Numbered from the stretch's first letter, positions 1 to 9,207 are shown. The stretch is DNA of 51,373 nt from Planctomycetota bacterium (GCA_016872555.1 VGZO01000030.1:1-51373); one strand, 5' to 3'. Numbers and translations are program-made. The notes: generated by a model from the sequence alone, not told the origin.

Positions 1-82
1 GCGACATCAGGGCGAGGCTGATCAGCGCGGCCAGACCACAGGCACGCGAACTCGAGCAGGGCGCGAGGCGACGCAAAGGCAT
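1..82 (-). CDS. Start of a secreted protein, cut off by the window edge
   Basis: Reading leftward from an ATG at 82, the first 27 codons give a basic start (MPLRRLAP) followed by a hydrophobic stretch (GLAALISLALM), which is the shape of a Sec signal peptide. No stop occurs before the window ends, so the rest of the gene lies outside. There is no strong ribosome binding site; the best purine stretch upstream is a weak GAAAGG. The mature protein cannot be seen, so no function is offered. The alternative is that this is a chance open frame in GC-rich DNA. Confidence 0.4.
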   Translation of the reverse strand, partial: MPLRRLAPCSSSRACGLAALISLALMS

Positions 83-1016
83 GAGCAGGCCTTTCAAGGA
101 CAGGGAAACGGGATGTGAACGGTGACACGAGGAGCCGGGGCAGACCGACGGCGGCAAAACCGACTACCGCAATAGCCCACCGGCAAGGGTGCGCAGGCAT
201 GGCACGGCGCGATCGGATGTGGCGCGGATGGCGTGCTTTCACCCAGGCCGGTCGCGCAGGCGCCGCGCGCCTGCGCATCCCGGCACTGCGGTGAGACCGC
301 AGCCGCCCCGACGCGTCGTCGCGCGCCGCTCCGCGCGCTTCACGTCGAGAGAGGGCGTCGCCACATGCGCAGCGAGACCCCGAAACCGAACCGATTCGTC
401 CGTGTTCCCGTGGCAGACTCAGGAAGGAATCGGTGCCGCCGCCCGGCGTCCAGACACCTGGACGCGCGACGACACGGAGCCTCCTCACCGGCTGCGCGCA
501 CGGTCGTAAAACGGTCGATAGCGCGAGCGAACGAGATTGCCCCGCCAATCGCTGCGCAACCCTCGCGCCATCCCTCCCCACACTTTCGACAGGTGGGCGA
601 AAGTCGATGATGAGCAGGGTGTTAGGGCGTGTCTACAGTCTGCCGAGCACCCCAGGTAACGGAGAGCGTCGGTCCGGTCCTGGAGCGAATCAGCCCAGGT
701 GGACCTGGTGGGTGGGGCGGTTCGCACCACACGAGGGGGGGCCCGACTGGGCGGGGCACAGCGCGATCCTTGTCAGAGCGGAACCGTCAGCCCGGCGCCA
801 GCAGCCACCGCAGCAGGCTCTGGTAGCGATTGCGAAGATCGCGAACGGTAGCGGTTCTCATGTGCTCCATTACTGGAGCACAACGAACGCCTTCGCAACT
901 TGTCCTGGGGAAAGATGGCAAATCGCCCGCTGATAGACTGCTTTGGGGTGATACCGGCCGGTTCGGCCGGAGATGCCGAACGTCGCAAGGCATGTACTCC
1001 CTACGAGGGGTGTAGC
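83..1016. other. Gene-free stretch with several inverted repeats
   Basis: No open frame here has a believable start, ribosome site or recognisable protein. Six short frames overlap each other on both strands with arginine-rich, low-complexity translations, as expected from shadow frames. The stretch contains a 7-bp inverted repeat (ACTTTCG at 582-588, CGAAAGT at 598-604) and the nested repeats at 830-898 described separately. It must also carry the promoter of the rightward operon that begins at 1020. It could include worn remains of an insertion sequence, but I could not identify one. Confidence 0.5.
830..898. promoter_or_regulatory. Nested inverted repeats upstream of the first operon
   Basis: A perfect 9-bp inverted repeat (TGTGCTCCA at 861-869, TGGAGCACA at 874-882, loop TTAC) lies inside a wider 8-bp one (TTGCGAAG at 830-837, CTTCGCAA at 891-898). 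The inner palindrome could be a dimeric repressor site or a hairpin in a leader RNA, 140-190 bases before the GTG start at 1020. There is no T-run after it, so it does not look like an intrinsic terminator. The regulatory role is inferred only from symmetry and position. Confidence 0.35.
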
Positions 1017-1019
1017 GTG

Positions 1020-4000
1020 GTGAGTGCGAGTCGTTCCGCGGTGGACCGGAGCGTTGCCAGGGTGGTCCTTGCCCTGGCAACTCCGCTGGCGTGCGTGGCG
1101 TTCTCCGCGGCCGTCGCCGCCGCGCCGGCTGCGGTGTCGGCCGAGGATGGGTCGTTTTTCGAGACCAACGTCCGGCCGCTCCTGGTCGCGCACTGTGCCG
1201 AGTGTCATTCGGCCGCCGACGGCAAACCCGAAGCGGCCCTGTCGTTCGACTCGCGGGCCGATTTCCTCTCTGCCGAGGGCATCGCCGTCGCCGGGAAGCC
1301 CGACGACAGCCTGATCATCCAGGCGGTGCGCTACGACGGCGACCTGCAGATGCCCCCGGCCGGGCGGCTGCCGGCCGAGGCGATCGCCACGCTCGAGGAA
1401 TGGGTCCGCCGTGGCCTCCCCTGGCCCGACGACGGCAAGCAGGCGTCGCGCGCCACGTTCGACCTCGCCGCCCGGCGCGCCGAGCACTGGTGCTGGCAGC
1501 CGCCGGTTGCCGTCGATCCGCCAGCCGTGGCCGATCCCGACTGGTGCCGCGGCGAGATCGACCGGTTCATTCTCGCGCGGCTGGAGAAGGCGGGGCTGCG
1601 GCCGGCGCCGGAGGCCGCGCGCGAGACCCTCGTCCGCCGCGCCGCCGAGGTGCTCACCGGCCTGCCCCCCGATCCGGCCGACGTGGCGCGTGTCGGTGCC
1701 GACCCCGATCCGGCGGCGTTCGAGCACTATGTCGACACGCTGCTGGCGTCGCCCCACTTCGGCGAGCGCTTCGCGCGGCACTGGCTCGACGTCGTCCGCT
1801 ACGCCGAGACGCGTGGCCACGAGTTCGACTTCCCGATCCCCAACGCCTGGCGCTACCGCGACTGGGTCGTGCGTGCCTTCAACGCCGATCTGCCGTTCGA
1901 CCGGTTTCTCGTCGAGCAGGTGGCGGGGGATCTGGTCGCCACGCCCCGGCTCGACGCCGCCGGCGCCGACGAATCGACGGTCGGAACGGGATTCTGGTTC
2001 CTCGGCGAGGAGGTCCACTCGCCGGTCGACATCCAGCAGGACGAGGCCGATCGGATCGACAACCGCATCGACACGTTCGGGAAGGCGTTTCTCGGGCTGC
2101 CGCTGGGCTGTGCACGCTGCCACGACCACAAGTTCGACGCGATCTCCGCCGCCGACTATTACGCGCTGGCCGGAACGGTGATGTCGGCGAGCTACCGCCA
2201 GGTGCCGTTCGAGACGCTCCCCGCCAACCGCGCCGTGGCGAATCGCCTCGCTGCCGCCGACGCGGCCGAGCGCCGTGGCCTTCTCCCCGCCGTCGCCGAG
2301 GCGATCGCTTCCCGGCCGCCCGACGAGGTGCTCGCCCGACTCCGCGAGCGCCTCGCCGGCGCCGCGCCGCCGGTGCCCCGCGACGGCGCGGTCGTGATCG
2401 CCGATTACGGCGACGACGCCGCGCCGACCCCCGTGGTCTGCGACGGCACCGCCTGGCGGCGAGTGGTCGCCGGCCAGCCGTTGCCGCGGGCCGCCGCGGC
2501 CGGCCTCGGCATCCTGCCGGTGTCCGTCGCGCGGGCCGACGAGGTCTGGGCGCGGACGACGTCGACCGGCGAGCGCGAGCCGGGTCCGCTCGGTGGGGTC
2601 GACAGGGGCGGCAAGGTGCTGCGGACGCCGAAGGTGTGGCTCACGCAGGGCGTCCTCTGGCACCGCGTCCGCGGCCACGTGCAGATCTTCACCTGCGTCG
2701 ATGGCCACGTGGTGATCATCGGGCCGCTGTACGGCGGCACCGTGACCACCGTCGACACTCAGGGGCAGTGGCGCTGGGTGCGGCAGGACCTGCGCGCCGA
2801 CATCGACTGGTCGCGTGGCCATTTCGTCCACGTCGAATACGCGCCGATCGCCGGCGCGGTGGACGTCGCCGAGGTCGTGGCCGCGCCCGACGAGCCGCGC
2901 CGTGGTGACGCCGTGGCGCTCGAGGTCGAACGGCGCGTGGCGGCGGGCGCCGACGGTGCCACGGCGCTGGTAACGCTCCTCGACGACGCCCTCGCCGCCT
3001 GCCGCAGCGGTGGCCCGATCGGGACGGCGCAGGCCGCGGTGCTCGAGACGGCGCTGGGCGACCCGGCGACCGACTGGACCGGCGGTGCCGCGGCCCGGCT
3101 GGCCGCCGCCGCGGCACGGGCGCGCGCCGAGCGCGCCCGGATCGCGGCCGACGTCCGGCTGGCGAGTGCGACGGCGCCGGCGCTGCTCGACGGCAACGGC
3201 ATCGAGCAGCAGATCCTCCTCAAGGGATCGTCGGCGCGGCGCGGCGACACCGTGCCGCGCCGGTTCCTCGAGGCGATCGACGGCGCCGGGCAGCCGGCCT
3301 GGCCGGCGGCGAGTTCAGGGCGGCGCGAACTGGCCGAACGGCTGGTCGATCCGGCCAATCCGCTCACGGCGCGCGTGGTCGTCAATCGCGTCTGGCACTG
3401 GCTGTTCGGCCGCGGCCTGGTGGCCACCCCCGACAACTTCGGCCGCCTCGGCGAGGCCCCCGCCGATCCGCTCGCCCAGGCGCTCCTCGACCGGCTCGCC
3501 GTGCGCTTTCGCGCCGAGGGCTGGAGCCTCAAGCGGCTGATCCGCGAGGTCGTCGTCAGCAACGCCTGGCGGATGTCGTCGGTCGCGGCTCCCGAGGCGC
3601 TGGCCGTCGATCCTGCCAATCATCTCCTCCACCATGCTCCTCTGCGGCGGCTCGAGGGGGAGGCGGTCCGCGACGCGCTGCTGGCCGTGTCGGGGCGGCT
3701 CGACCGCACGGTCGGCGGACCGCCGGTCGAGGTCCACCTGACGGAGTTCCAGGAGGGGCGCGGGCGCCCGTCCCCCGGGCCGCTCGACGGGGCCGGTCGC
3801 CGCAGCCTGTACACGAAGATCCGCCGCAATTTCCTCCCCCCGTTCCAGCTCGCCTTCGACATGCCGGTGCCGTTCCAGGCGATGGGGCGGCGCAACGTCA
3901 CCAACGTCCCGGCGCAGGCGCTGGTGCTCCTCAACGATCCGTTCGTCCACGAGCAGGCGCGGCTCCTGGCGGCACGCGTGCTGGCGGAGCCGGTCGCCAC

Positions 4001-4205
4001 GCCGCGCGAGCGGATCGCGGTGCTGGTCGGCGCCGTGTTCGCACGCCCGCCGCGCCCCGACGAGATCACCGCCGCCGAGGCGTTTCTCGCCGAGCAGGCA
4101 GCACTCCATGGCGTCGACTTCGCGGCCGATCCGCGCCACGAGGCCAGCTGGGCGGATCTCGCCCACGCGCTTGTCAACGCCAAGGAGTTCATCTACCTGC
4201 CATGA
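1020..4205 (+). CDS. Exported cytochrome c/DUF1549/DUF1553 protein (planctomycete PSCyt1-PSCyt2-PSD1 type)
   Basis: This is a protein of about 1061 residues. A signal peptide covers residues 1-41. It is followed by a cytochrome c-like domain with the haem motif CAECH at 59-63. Next comes DUF1549, with the typical run WLDVVRYAET and a second CxxCH motif in CARCHDHKFDAIS. An inserted region of about 200 residues may be a beta-sandwich. DUF1553 ends the protein (NPLTARVVVNRVWHWLFGRG). The family is abundant in planctomycetes and its reaction is not established; a redox or hydrolytic role on the cell surface is inferred. I chose GTG 1020 because a purine block (GAGGGGTG) lies about 8 bases before it and the signal peptide begins there. 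GTG 1017 is possible, and the open frame continues upstream to 900 with no signal-like sequence. The stop overlaps the next start as ATGA, so the two genes are translationally coupled. Confidence 0.9.
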   Translation: MSASRSAVDRSVARVVLALATPLACVAFSAAVAAAPAAVSAEDGSFFETNVRPLLVAHCAECHSAADGKPEAALSFDSRADFLSAEGIAVAGKPDDSLIIQAVRYDGDLQMPPAGRLPAEAIATLEEWVRRGLPWPDDGKQASRATFDLAARRAEHWCWQPPVAVDPPAVADPDWCRGEIDRFILARLEKAGLRPAPEAARETLVRRAAEVLTGLPPDPADVARVGADPDPAAFEHYVDTLLASPHFGERFARHWLDVVRYAETRGHEFDFPIPNAWRYRDWVVRAFNADLPFDRFLVEQVAGDLVATPRLDAAGADESTVGTGFWFLGEEVHSPVDIQQDEADRIDNRIDTFGKAFLGLPLGCARCHDHKFDAISAADYYALAGTVMSASYRQVPFETLPANRAVANRLAAADAAERRGLLPAVAEAIASRPPDEVLARLRERLAGAAPPVPRDGAVVIADYGDDAAPTPVVCDGTAWRRVVAGQPLPRAAAAGLGILPVSVARADEVWARTTSTGEREPGPLGGVDRGGKVLRTPKVWLTQGVLWHRVRGHVQIFTCVDGHVVIIGPLYGGTVTTVDTQGQWRWVRQDLRADIDWSRGHFVHVEYAPIAGAVDVAEVVAAPDEPRRGDAVALEVERRVAAGADGATALVTLLDDALAACRSGGPIGTAQAAVLETALGDPATDWTGGAAARLAAAAARARAERARIAADVRLASATAPALLDGNGIEQQILLKGSSARRGDTVPRRFLEAIDGAGQPAWPAASSGRRELAERLVDPANPLTARVVVNRVWHWLFGRGLVATPDNFGRLGEAPADPLAQALLDRLAVRFRAEGWSLKRLIREVVVSNAWRMSSVAAPEALAVDPANHLLHHAPLRRLEGEAVRDALLAVSGRLDRTVGGPPVEVHLTEFQEGRGRPSPGPLDGAGRRSLYTKIRRNFLPPFQLAFDMPVPFQAMGRRNVTNVPAQALVLLNDPFVHEQARLLAARVLAEPVATPRERIAVLVGAVFARPPRPDEITAAEAFLAEQAALHGVDFAADPRHEASWADLAHALVNAKEFIYLP

Positions 4206-5644
4206 GCGCGCCCGGCTCCGGTTCGCCGTTTCCCTGCCGCCGCGTCCGCCCCGCGGCGCCGTCGCGGCGCCAGTGGCTGGCGGAGACGGCCTGCGGGTTC
4301 GGTGCCGTGGCGGCGACGGCGCTGCTGGAGGGGGAGCGGGCGGCGGCGGCCGGCGTGACCGCGTGCCACCATCCGGCGCGCGTGCAATCGGTGATCTTCC
4401 TGTACATGGACGGGGGCGTGTCGCAGGTCGATTCGTTCGATCCCAAGCCGCGTCTGGCGCGCGACGCCGGCCGGAACCCGCGCGAGCTGTTCAAGGTCGA
4501 CGCCACGCAGTTCAACAACGTCGGCACGGTGCTGCCGAGCCCGTGGACGTTCCGGGCCCACGGCGAGAGCGGCATCCTCGTCAGCGACCTGTTTCCCTGC
4601 ATCGCCGCCGAGTCCGACCGGCTGGCGGTGATCCGCTCGATGACCAGTGCCTTTCCCGAGCACACCAACGCCAACTACTTCCTCCACACCGGCAGCGGGC
4701 TGCAGGGGCGGCCGAGCATGGGGGCGTGGACGACGTACGGCCTGGGGAGCGAGAACGCCGACCTCCCCGGCTTCATGGTGATCAACGGCGGCCTGATCCC
4801 GCCGGGTGGCCTCGACAACTTCACCGCCGGGTTCCTCCCCGCGACGTTCCAGGGGTCGGTGATCCGGCCGACGGCGGCGGGGCTGGCCAACGTCGCGCCG
4901 CGCGAGGGCAGCCGGGCGCGGCAGGGCGCGAAGGTCGACCTCGCGCGGCGGTTCGACGGTGGGTTCGCCGCGGCCTATCCCGCGGTGCCCGACGCGCTCG
5001 ACAGCGCGATCGCCAACCGCGAGTTGGCGTGGCGGATGCAGACGGAGGTCCCGGGCCTCCTCGATCTCGCCGCCGAGTCGACCGTCACGAAGCGCGCCTA
5101 CGGCCTGGAGAGCGAGTACGAGCCGACGCGAATCTTCGCCAGCGAGTGCCTGCTGGCGCGGCGGATGGTCGAACGCGGCGTCCGGTTCGTGGAGCTGACC
5201 TGCCCGTCGGTCGGGACCGACCGCTGGGACCAGCACTCCAACCTCCGCGAGGGGCACGCGCGCAACGCCCGTGCGGTCGACCAGCCGATCGCCGCCCTCC
5301 TCGCCGACCTCGGGCAGCGCGGGCTGCTTGATTCGACGCTCGTGGTCTGGAGCGGCGAGTTCGGCCGGACGCCGTTCGCGCAAGGGTCCGACGGCCGCGA
5401 CCACAACCCCCAGGCGTTCTCGATGTGGCTGGCGGGCGGGGGCGTCCGGGGGGGCACGGTCGTCGGGGCGACCGACGACTACGGCTACAGGGTGGTCGAC
5501 AAGGCCTGCACGATCCACGACCTCCACGCCACGATGCTCTGGCTGCTGGGCATCGACCACACGCGGCTCACCTACCGCTTCAGCGGCCGCGACATCCGCC
5601 TCACGGACGTGGCGGGAACCGTGATCCGCGAGGCGCTCGCCTGA
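4202..5644 (+). CDS. DUF1501 family protein, Tat-exported
   Basis: This protein of 480 residues has an N-terminal twin-arginine signal (SRRQWLAETACGFG). DUF1501 belongs to the alkaline phosphatase/sulfatase fold. The family hallmarks are present: a start strand with FLYMDGGVSQVDSFDPKP, then WSGEFGRTP and GRDHNP near the C-terminus, which supply likely metal ligands. The substrate is unknown. The gene overlaps the upstream DUF1549/DUF1553 gene by four bases (ATGA), a pairing found throughout planctomycetes, so the two products probably work together outside the cytoplasm. The stop lies 12 bases from the end of the convergent small membrane gene, leaving almost no room for a separate terminator. 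Confidence 0.9.
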   Translation: MSAPGSGSPFPCRRVRPAAPSRRQWLAETACGFGAVAATALLEGERAAAAGVTACHHPARVQSVIFLYMDGGVSQVDSFDPKPRLARDAGRNPRELFKVDATQFNNVGTVLPSPWTFRAHGESGILVSDLFPCIAAESDRLAVIRSMTSAFPEHTNANYFLHTGSGLQGRPSMGAWTTYGLGSENADLPGFMVINGGLIPPGGLDNFTAGFLPATFQGSVIRPTAAGLANVAPREGSRARQGAKVDLARRFDGGFAAAYPAVPDALDSAIANRELAWRMQTEVPGLLDLAAESTVTKRAYGLESEYEPTRIFASECLLARRMVERGVRFVELTCPSVGTDRWDQHSNLREGHARNARAVDQPIAALLADLGQRGLLDSTLVVWSGEFGRTPFAQGSDGRDHNPQAFSMWLAGGGVRGGTVVGATDDYGYRVVDKACTIHDLHATMLWLLGIDHTRLTYRFSGRDIRLTDVAGTVIREALA

Positions 5645-5656
5645 CCCGGCGAATGC

Positions 5657-5944
5657 TCAGTCGCCGCCGCGCATCGACAGGCTGCGGAGCGTGAGCACGG
5701 AGCCGGCCGACATCAGCGCCAGCCCCAGCCAGCGCGGCGGGGCGAGGATCTTCCGCCCCGTCGGTGCTTGCCAGATGCCCGCTGCCGTGGCAGGGGCGGC
5801 CGGCTGGGCCCCGAGCTGAGTGGCGATGAACCGGGTCGACTTCTCGGACAGGGTGAACGACTCGACGACGCGGAACTGGACCCCCGCGAAGAACAGGAGC
5901 AGCCCGGCGAGGAGCAGGTGCTGTCGCTTGACCATCATTCGCAT
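5657..5944 (-). CDS. Small membrane protein of unknown function
   Basis: This protein of 95 residues has two hydrophobic segments, one near the N-terminus (LLLAGLLLFFAGVQF) and one near the C-terminus (WLGLALMSAGSVLTL). They flank about 45 soluble residues that would lie on the far side of the membrane if both ends face the cytoplasm. The start at ATG 5944 is supported by GGAGG seven bases upstream. Two further Met codons follow within the first four residues. I do not recognise the family. It stands alone, reading toward the end of the DUF1501 gene, with a divergent barrel gene on its other side. Confidence 0.7.
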   Translation of the reverse strand: MRMMVKRQHLLLAGLLLFFAGVQFRVVESFTLSEKSTRFIATQLGAQPAAPATAAGIWQAPTGRKILAPPRWLGLALMSAGSVLTLRSLSMRGGD

Positions 5945-6228
5945 CGCACAACCTCCGCGGCCGTCTCGCGCCGCCCACGCGGCCTATTGTGGATCGTGCC
6001 GCGGCGGGGGTGCACTGGAGGCCGGGCGGGGAGTTTCCGCGCGGGGGGATCGTGACGGCCAGCACGGGGGCGAGGCCTCGACGGCCGCATGGACAACCCT
6101 GGAAAGCTGGGCAAGCGGCCGGTGAAGACGACGGATTTTTCTCGTGAATCGATTCTGACGGTGACGATAACTCCACCGCGTATGCCGGTTGTTCGGGTTT
6201 CGACGACTTTTCGCACACGGGGCCGACC

Positions 6229-7674
6229 GTGAAGCACTTCATGCGGACGAGGACGACATTGCCTGGCACGGTGTGGAGCGGCCTGTTGACGGCCGTCTGC
6301 TGTGCCACCACCGGCCTGGCCGCCGACGTCGCGCCTGTCTTCCCAGACTCGCGCGCCGAGAGCGTCCTCGCCAGCCCCGCGGTGCTCGGGGCACCGGCGC
6401 TCGAGCTCGAGGAAGCCCCGGCCGCAGACCCGGGCATGATCCTCGAACCATCGGCCGTGGAAGGGGCTTTGGTGCCCGTTGAGCCGATCCTCGGGGGCGT
6501 GCCGGACCTGCCGCAGCGGATGGCCGACGACATGCGGCTCGACGAGTCGTTCATGGAGCGGATGCCCGACGAGGTCAGCTCCGGGAGTTGGTTCTCGCTC
6601 GGGCAGTGGTACGGCTCCGCCGAGAGCGTGTGGATGGGGCGGGATCGCGAATACCGCCGCGTCGTCGGCCACGACATCCTCGTGCCGGTACCGGCGGGGC
6701 GCAACAAGCAGGGGGTGTTCGTCACCGATTCGATCCCCTACGACCTCTCCCCCGGGGCCCGGGTGACACTCGGTACCTACGTCGGGCGCGACTATCTCAA
6801 TCGCGACCAGTCGCTCGAATTCACCTACTACGGCGGCTTCGCCTTCGTGGTCAACGACACCTGGAACGCGATCGTCCTCAACAGCGGAACCGCGTCGTCG
6901 TTTCTCGTGCCGACGCTCGCGGCCGCCTCGCCGGGTTTCACCGGCGCCCAGGAATACGACCTCAAGACGACCTCGAACTTCAACAGCATGGAGCTGAACT
7001 GGAAAATCCACCGCCGGCTCGGCCGCGACAAGGTGACGATGTCGCCCAACGGCGAATGGACGCGCCATGCCGAGCGCGGATGGCTGCCGAGCCTGATCAT
7101 CGGGCCGCGGGTCGCCAACGTGAACGAGTCGGTCAACTTCATGGGGCGGATGCCCGGGCAGCCGGTGACGAGCTTCGGCGGCGACTACAACATCGAGACG
7201 CAGAATTGGCTCCTTGGCCTCAATCTCGGCGGCGAATTGATCAGCCAGAACGAGTTCTTCTACTGGGGCCTCCGCGGCCGGGCGGCACCGGCGATCTCGT
7301 TCACGTCCAACCAGCAGTCGTTCAACGGGGTCAACACCTACCTGCCGTCGCAGATCCCGATCCGCGACCTCGACGGCAATCAGATCGTGTTCAACGGTGT
7401 CCCGCAGACCGTCACCGTGCCGCAGGGCACGGAGAGCTGGCAGATGGCCGCCAAGCAGACGGCGCCGGGATTCCTCGGCGACCTGACGGTCCTCGCCGGC
7501 TGGAACGTAACCCCCAACTTCGCCGTCCAGTGCAGCTACGACTTCCTCTGGATCGGCGGATTGGCGACCGCGACGCGGCAGTTCAACATGAACAAGATCC
7601 GGCAAAACCCGATCGACGGCGGCGGGCAGATGTTCCTCAACGGCTTCGCGTTCGGCATCAACGGGACATGGTGA
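6229..7674 (+). CDS. Outer-membrane beta-barrel protein, BBP7-like
   Basis: This protein of 481 residues has a signal peptide (about residues 1-32, ending GLAAD). After it comes a short acidic, proline-rich linker. The rest alternates aromatic, small and polar residues in the pattern of barrel strands (LEFTYYGGFAFVVND, QNEFFYWGLRGRAAPAISF). The last residue is Trp, which fits the terminal aromatic used for barrel insertion. The overall plan resembles the BBP7 beta-barrel family of planctomycetes; the family name is a judgement from general pattern rather than a decisive motif. GTG 6229 is used as the start; ATG 6241, four codons on, is an equal alternative. A 284-bp upstream stretch should hold its promoter. 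Confidence 0.65.
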   Translation: MKHFMRTRTTLPGTVWSGLLTAVCCATTGLAADVAPVFPDSRAESVLASPAVLGAPALELEEAPAADPGMILEPSAVEGALVPVEPILGGVPDLPQRMADDMRLDESFMERMPDEVSSGSWFSLGQWYGSAESVWMGRDREYRRVVGHDILVPVPAGRNKQGVFVTDSIPYDLSPGARVTLGTYVGRDYLNRDQSLEFTYYGGFAFVVNDTWNAIVLNSGTASSFLVPTLAAASPGFTGAQEYDLKTTSNFNSMELNWKIHRRLGRDKVTMSPNGEWTRHAERGWLPSLIIGPRVANVNESVNFMGRMPGQPVTSFGGDYNIETQNWLLGLNLGGELISQNEFFYWGLRGRAAPAISFTSNQQSFNGVNTYLPSQIPIRDLDGNQIVFNGVPQTVTVPQGTESWQMAAKQTAPGFLGDLTVLAGWNVTPNFAVQCSYDFLWIGGLATATRQFNMNKIRQNPIDGGGQMFLNGFAFGINGTW

Positions 7675-7778
7675 GCGGACGGCGAACGACAGCGAGCCGA
7701 GCGGACGGCGAACGACAGCGAGCCGAGCGGACGGCGAACGACAGCGAGCCGAGCAGACGGCGAACGACAGCCTGCCGA
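7675..7778. repeat. 26-bp tandem repeat, four copies, between convergent genes
   Basis: The unit begins GCGGACGGCGAACGACAG and ends CGAGCCGA. Copies at 7675-7700, 7701-7726 and 7727-7752 are identical. The copy at 7753-7778 has three changes, and a decayed start of a fifth follows at 7779. The array begins directly after the stop codon of the barrel gene and lies before the end of the convergent ketosynthase-like gene. A 26-base period is not a multiple of three, so it is not evolving as coding repeats. It looks like a young slippage or unequal-crossing product. Confidence 0.9.
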
Positions 7779-7829
7779 GCAGACAGTGGCCGGGAGCGTG
7801 ACCGGCTCCATGCCGGGAGCGACGGCGGT

Positions 7830-9098
7830 TCAGCCGTCGGCGGCGATCGCCACCGCCACCGCCTGGCCGGTTGAGCAGAGATTGACCACCAGCGCCGTCG
7901 CCGGCCTTCCGGCGAGCGGCCCACCGTGGACGACGCGGACTGGGCACTGCGGATCGGGATGCTCGTAATTGAGCGTCGGCGGCACGAGCCCGTGTTCGAG
8001 CGCGAGCACGCTGGCGGCCAGTTCGACGGTGCCCCCGCCGGCGCCGAGGTGGCCGAACGACGATTTCGGCGCGGTCACGGGTACCGCTCCCAGCTCGGCG
8101 GCGATCGCCGTCGCCTCCGCGCGGTCCATGTCGATCGTGCCGACGCCATGGGCGTTGACGTGGCCGAGCCGTTCGGCGTCGAGGCCGGCAGCGGTCATCG
8201 TCGCGGCGATCGCCTGGCGGAGTGACGACCCCGTGAGGCCGGTGCGGCGCGCGCCCGGCTCGCAGCGCGACGCCGTGGCGAGGATCCGGGCCCGGATCCT
8301 CGCGCCGCGGGCCACCGCATGCGCTCGCGACTCGATGACGAGGACACCGGCCCCTTCGCCGTTGACCAGCCCGTCGCGGTCGCGGTCGAAGGGGCGGCAG
8401 GCGCCGCGGCCGTCGCCGGCGCGGTGGCTCAGCAGGGCGTCGCCGCGGGCGACCAATGCCGTCGGGTGGAGCCGGCAGCCCGTGCCGCCGGCGAGCATCA
8501 CGTCGGCCCAGCCGCGCTGGATCACGCTCGCCGCCTCGCCGACGGCCAGCAGCCCCGACACGTCGCCGAGAACGATCGAATTGTTCGGGCCGCGCGCGTC
8601 GTGGGCGATGGCGATGTGCGACGCGGTCATGTTGGGGAGATGCTTGAGCAGCCAGAGTGGATGGAGCTCCTCGTGGACCGCCTCCGACCAGAGGCTGAAG
8701 TCGAATTGCCGGCCGCGGAGCGAGCGGCGGTAGGCGCCGGCGAGGTCTTCGAGGTCGGCGTAGATCATGTCGCCGCCGAACACCACGCCGAACCGGTCGG
8801 GGTCGCGTGCCGCGCCCACCAGACCGGCGTCGGCCATCGCCAGTTCGGCGGCGGCGAAGCCGAGCTGGATCTCCCGGCTCATCACCTTGAGGCTCTTGCG
8901 CGGCCGGACATGTTCCTTGGGATCGAAGTCGGTGATCTGGCCGCCGAACCGCACCGACAGGGCACTGGCATCGAAGCGGTCGAGCGGCTTGATCCCGCTC
9001 TCGCCGGCCACGAGCCGGCGCCAGAACGTGTCGGTGCCGATGCCCAGTGGGCTGACGACCCCGATCCCGGTGACGACGACCTCGAAGGTAAACCCCAT
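7830..9098 (-). CDS. Ketosynthase-fold protein (FabF-like) lacking the catalytic cysteine
   Basis: This protein of 422 residues matches beta-ketoacyl-ACP synthase II along its whole length: VVVTGIGVVSPLG at the N-terminus, GPNNSIV before the nucleophile elbow, and the two histidine motifs NAHGVGT (His317) and SSFGHLGAGGG (His350). At the nucleophile position, where condensing enzymes have TACASG or a close variant, this protein reads LGDVSG, with Asp179 (codon GAC at 8562-8564) in place of Cys. It therefore cannot form the acyl-thioester. Known non-condensing relatives are chain-length factors and decarboxylating KSQ domains, which carry Gln there. No acyl carrier protein or partner ketosynthase is next to it. 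ATG 9098 follows an AGGG stretch. Fold assignment is firm, activity unknown. Confidence 0.85.
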   Translation of the reverse strand: MGFTFEVVVTGIGVVSPLGIGTDTFWRRLVAGESGIKPLDRFDASALSVRFGGQITDFDPKEHVRPRKSLKVMSREIQLGFAAAELAMADAGLVGAARDPDRFGVVFGGDMIYADLEDLAGAYRRSLRGRQFDFSLWSEAVHEELHPLWLLKHLPNMTASHIAIAHDARGPNNSIVLGDVSGLLAVGEAASVIQRGWADVMLAGGTGCRLHPTALVARGDALLSHRAGDGRGACRPFDRDRDGLVNGEGAGVLVIESRAHAVARGARIRARILATASRCEPGARRTGLTGSSLRQAIAATMTAAGLDAERLGHVNAHGVGTIDMDRAEATAIAAELGAVPVTAPKSSFGHLGAGGGTVELAASVLALEHGLVPPTLNYEHPDPQCPVRVVHGGPLAGRPATALVVNLCSTGQAVAVAIAADG

Positions 9099-9207
9099 GC
9101 GGGAACCCTAAACCAATCCCCGGCCGGCAGGAAGTGGTTCGCCGTGGGGGCGACAGCCGTCCGCGGCCAGGGTCCGCCCGGCCCTCGGTCCGCGTCGGAG
9201 CCAGAGG

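Noticed and set aside
485-730. A short leftward frame of 81 codons in the gene-free region
   Set aside because: It has a mixed composition less biased than its neighbours, so it might be a remnant, but no family could be recognised and there is no ribosome site.
870-2831. A 653-codon open frame antisense to the first DUF1549/DUF1553 gene
   Set aside because: It is rich in Arg, Gly, Asp and His with no domain, no signal and no ribosome site, as expected for the complement of a GC-rich gene in codon phase. The sense gene has clear domains.
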